This document shows, in pieces, positions 62,039-64,000 of a stretch of 64,000 nt of DNA (its first letter is position 1; every line of letters begins with the position of its first letter). Below the pieces are notes generated by a model that saw nothing but the letters and a program-made list of their open reading frames with translations, was not told the origin of the DNA and ran no database searches. A program made the translations under genes and the position numbers. This DNA is from Seohaeicola zhoushanensis (GTDB lineage Bacteria > Pseudomonadota > Alphaproteobacteria > Rhodobacterales > Rhodobacteraceae). The stretch covers positions 68,104 to 132,103 of the forward strand of contig NZ_BNCJ01000005.1 in NCBI RefSeq assembly GCF_014656415.1, read 5' to 3'.

Positions 62039-63274
62039 ATGCGACTCGTACCAATGATCACCGCAATCCTGGTGACGCTCGGGCTTTACCTCGCGGTCTT
62101 CGAACGCGACGCCCTGCTGGCCTTTGCTCGCGGCGCCGATGCCCCCGCCCCGGCAGCCGGGGAAACCGAGACCACCGCCGCAACCGCCGAACCCGCCGCC
62201 GAAGGCATCCGCGTCGTTGCCCTGCGCTCCAAGGCCGAGACCGTCGAGAACGCCGTGATCCTGCGCGGCCAGACCCGCGCCGCGCGCGAGGTCGAGGTTC
62301 GCTCGGAAACCTCGGCCACCGTGATCTCTGACCCGCTGCGCAAGGGTGCCTTCGTCGAGGCCGGCGACGTGCTCTGCCAACTCGACCCCGGCACCCGCGA
62401 AGCCGCCCTGGCCGAGGCCCGCGCCCGTCTGACCGAGGCGCATTCGCGCATTCCCGAGGCCGAGGCCCGCGTGGTCGAGGCCAAGGCGCGGCTGGACGAG
62501 GCCGAGATCAACTTCAACGCCGCCGAGAAGCTCAGCAAGGATGGCTATGCCAGCGAAACCCGGCTGAAATCCGCCGCCGCTACCGTGCGCTCGGCCGAAG
62601 CCGCCATCGCCTCGGCCGAGGCCGGGCTCGAGAACACCCAGGCCGGCATCCAGGCCGCCACCGCCGCCGTTGCCGCCGCCGAGCGCGAGATCGCCCGCCT
62701 GACCATCGCGGCGCCCTTCGCCGGCCTGCTCGAATCGGACGCCGCCGAACTGGGCAGCCTGATGCAGCCCGGCGCGCTCTGCGCCACCGTGATCCAGCTC
62801 GACCCGATCCGCCTGGTCGGCTACGTGCCGGAAACCGATGTCGACCGCGTCCATGTCGGCGCGAAGGCCGGGGCGGAACTGGTCAGCGGCGAGCGTATCG
62901 TCGGCGCGGTCACCTTCCTCAGCCGCGCCGCCGATCCGACCACCCGCACCTTCCAGGTCGAGATCACCGTGCCCAACGCCGACCTCGCCATCCGCGACGG
63001 CCAGACCGCCACCATTGCCATCGCCTCGGACGGGGTGCGGGCGCACCGGCTGCCACAATCCGCACTGACGCTGAACAACGACGGCACGCTGGGCGTGCGC
63101 ACCGTCGGCGAAGGCAACCTCGTCGCCTTCCTGCCGGTGAAGCTCGTCCGCGACACGCCCGAGGGCATCTGGGTCACCGGCCTGCCGGAAGAGGTTTCCG
63201 TCATCGTCGTTGGCCAGGACTTCGTCACCGCCGGGGTCAAGGTGACCCCGACCTGGCGCGAGGCCGACAAATGA
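62039..63274 (+). CDS. RND efflux periplasmic adaptor (membrane fusion protein)
   Basis: A 411-residue adaptor that links an RND pump to an outer membrane channel. An N-terminal hydrophobic segment (MRLVPMITAILVTLGLYLAV) anchors it. The lipoyl half-motifs flank a long coiled coil: VEVRSETSATVISDPLRKGA before it, and TIAAPFAGLLESDAAELGSL after it. The coiled coil (about 115-220) is extremely rich in Ala and Glu. The beta-barrel part contains PIRLVGYVPETDVDRVHVG. The ATG at 62039 was chosen by the hydrophobic start. The stop overlaps the permease start (ATGA). Substrates are unknown. Confidence 0.93.
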   Translation: MRLVPMITAILVTLGLYLAVFERDALLAFARGADAPAPAAGETETTAATAEPAAEGIRVVALRSKAETVENAVILRGQTRAAREVEVRSETSATVISDPLRKGAFVEAGDVLCQLDPGTREAALAEARARLTEAHSRIPEAEARVVEAKARLDEAEINFNAAEKLSKDGYASETRLKSAAATVRSAEAAIASAEAGLENTQAGIQAATAAVAAAEREIARLTIAAPFAGLLESDAAELGSLMQPGALCATVIQLDPIRLVGYVPETDVDRVHVGAKAGAELVSGERIVGAVTFLSRAADPTTRTFQVEITVPNADLAIRDGQTATIAIASDGVRAHRLPQSALTLNNDGTLGVRTVGEGNLVAFLPVKLVRDTPEGIWVTGLPEEVSVIVVGQDFVTAGVKVTPTWREADK

Positions 63275-64000
63275 TCGGAATCGTCGACTGGGCCGCCGCG
63301 CGCGCGCGGATGGTCATAGCCTTCATCGTGCTCTCCCTGCTGATCGGCGGCTTTGCCTACTGGAGCCTGCCGAAAGAGGGCGAGCCCGACATCGAGATCC
63401 CCGCCCTCTTCGTCTCGGTCCAGTTCCCCGGCATCTCGGCCGAGGACAGCGAAAGCCTGCTGGTCAAGCCGATGGAGACCGAGCTCGCCGATCTCGACGG
63501 GCTCAAGAAGATGTCGGCCACCGCTGCCGAGAACTATGCCGGCCTGGCGCTCGAATTCGAGTTCGGCTGGGACAAGACCGCCACCATGGCCGACGTGCGC
63601 GACGCGATGAACGCCGCCAGCGCCAAGTTCCCCTCGGGCGCCGAGCAATACACCATTTCCGAGCTCAACTTCTCCGAGTTCCCCATCGTCATCGTCAACC
63701 TGACCGGCCCGGTGCCAGAACGCACCATGGCGCGCATCGCCAAGGAGTTGCAGGACGATCTGGAAGGCCTCGACGCCGTGCTCGAGGCCGGGATCGCCGG
63801 CAGCCGCGACGAGATGCTCGAGGTCGTGATCGACCCGCTGCGGCTCGAGGCCTACAACGTCACCGCCGCCGAACTGATCGGCGTGGTGCAGAACAACAAC
63901 CAGCTGATCGCCGCCGGCGAGGTCGAGACCGACCAGGGCAAGTTCTCGGTCAAGATCCCCTCCTCGTTCAAGGAACCGCGCGACGTCTATGCCCTGCCGG
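63271..64000 (+). CDS. RND efflux permease (truncated by window end)
   Basis: The first 243 residues of an AcrB-type proton-driven efflux permease; the gene continues past the window. A first helix (MVIAFIVLSLLIGGFAYWSL) leads into the porter domain: KEGEPDIEIPALFVSVQFPG, SAEDSESLLVKPMETELADL, and the PN/PC repeats with FPIVIVNLTGPVP. The N-terminal sequence is that of the RND group often annotated as acriflavin resistance proteins in Rhodobacterales. The ATG overlaps the adaptor stop codon by four bases, so the two are coexpressed. Confidence 0.93.
   Translation, partial: MIGIVDWAAARARMVIAFIVLSLLIGGFAYWSLPKEGEPDIEIPALFVSVQFPGISAEDSESLLVKPMETELADLDGLKKMSATAAENYAGLALEFEFGWDKTATMADVRDAMNAASAKFPSGAEQYTISELNFSEFPIVIVNLTGPVPERTMARIAKELQDDLEGLDAVLEAGIAGSRDEMLEVVIDPLRLEAYNVTAAELIGVVQNNNQLIAAGEVETDQGKFSVKIPSSFKEPRDVYALP

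Overview
This window looks like ordinary chromosome of a GC-rich alphaproteobacterium of the order Rhodobacterales (Roseobacter/Rhodobacteraceae type). The evidence is the gene content and order: a dddP DMSP lyase carrying the exact metal-ligand residues of the Roseobacter enzymes, yajC-secD-secF running into the ccm cytochrome c maturation genes, mreBCD-mrdA-rodA, glnB-glnA, lone DUF6455/DUF6314/DUF3572/DUF983 genes, and intergenic GGGGGCxGCCCCC plus 'GAGTATTTG-AAGAAGAG' repeats that I recall from this order. There is one tRNA and no rRNA, CRISPR array, insertion sequence or prophage. Coding density is high and most tightly packed operons use ATGA stop/start overlaps.

Layout. 1-9.6 kb: DUF1330 protein, lipoprotein lytic transglycosylase, cpdB, trigger factor, a secreted double-PilJ-domain protein, tRNA-Leu(UAG), nnr, and the nitrogen control pair glnB-glnA. 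9.9-13.4 kb: three uncharacterised membrane-anchored proteins around an MltB-type transglycosylase. 13.7-17.7 kb: an XRE regulator divergent from a fatty acid desaturase, an EamA transporter, a NUDIX hydrolase and a DUF983 protein. 17.9-19.8 kb: an operon of an EF-hand protein, an ECF sigma factor, a membrane-anchored putative anti-sigma factor and a CnrX/Spy-type periplasmic metal sensor. 19.8-24.0 kb: PleD-like diguanylate cyclase with degenerate receiver domains, DUF3572, HAD phosphatase and a solitary non-pyrrolysine MttB-family methyltransferase. 24.2-29.8 kb: the rod-shape operon. 29.8-35.7 kb: hydroxypyruvate reductase, DUF3445 protein divergent from dddP, zinc-type dehydrogenase, bioY, DUF6455 with an FNR-like box, DUF6314. 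35.8-42 kb: purB, two small Cys-motif secreted proteins, an orphan fliG, FkbM methyltransferase, LpxL-like acyltransferase, DUF1223. 42.1-46.8 kb: acnA, an arsR-arsP operon with a clear operator, and a small membrane-anchored winged-helix protein. 46.8-53.8 kb: one long minus-strand block yajC-secDF-tauE-Mth938-ccmABC-ccmD-ccmG; ccmD is only 51 codons. 54.2-61.8 kb: serS, a helix-hairpin-helix protein with a histone-like tail, a second desaturase, marC, a candidate small RNA, and der-bamB-yfgM. 62.0 kb to the end: an RND efflux adaptor and the start of its permease.

How the parts connect. The best candidates for something not yet described are: (i) a shared 20-base promoter motif resembling a degenerate CtrA box in front of three dispersed signalling/motility genes (PilJ-domain protein, diguanylate cyclase, fliG); (ii) the EF-hand/ECF sigma/metal-sensor operon, which could couple periplasmic calcium or metal to transcription; (iii) an arsR-arsP pair whose regulator has only a vicinal Cys pair, as expected for methylarsenite sensing; (iv) a free-standing plus-strand structured RNA with its own terminator between marC and der; and (v) two families of intergenic palindromic repeats. 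All functional assignments come from reading the translations and motifs by eye; no database search was run.
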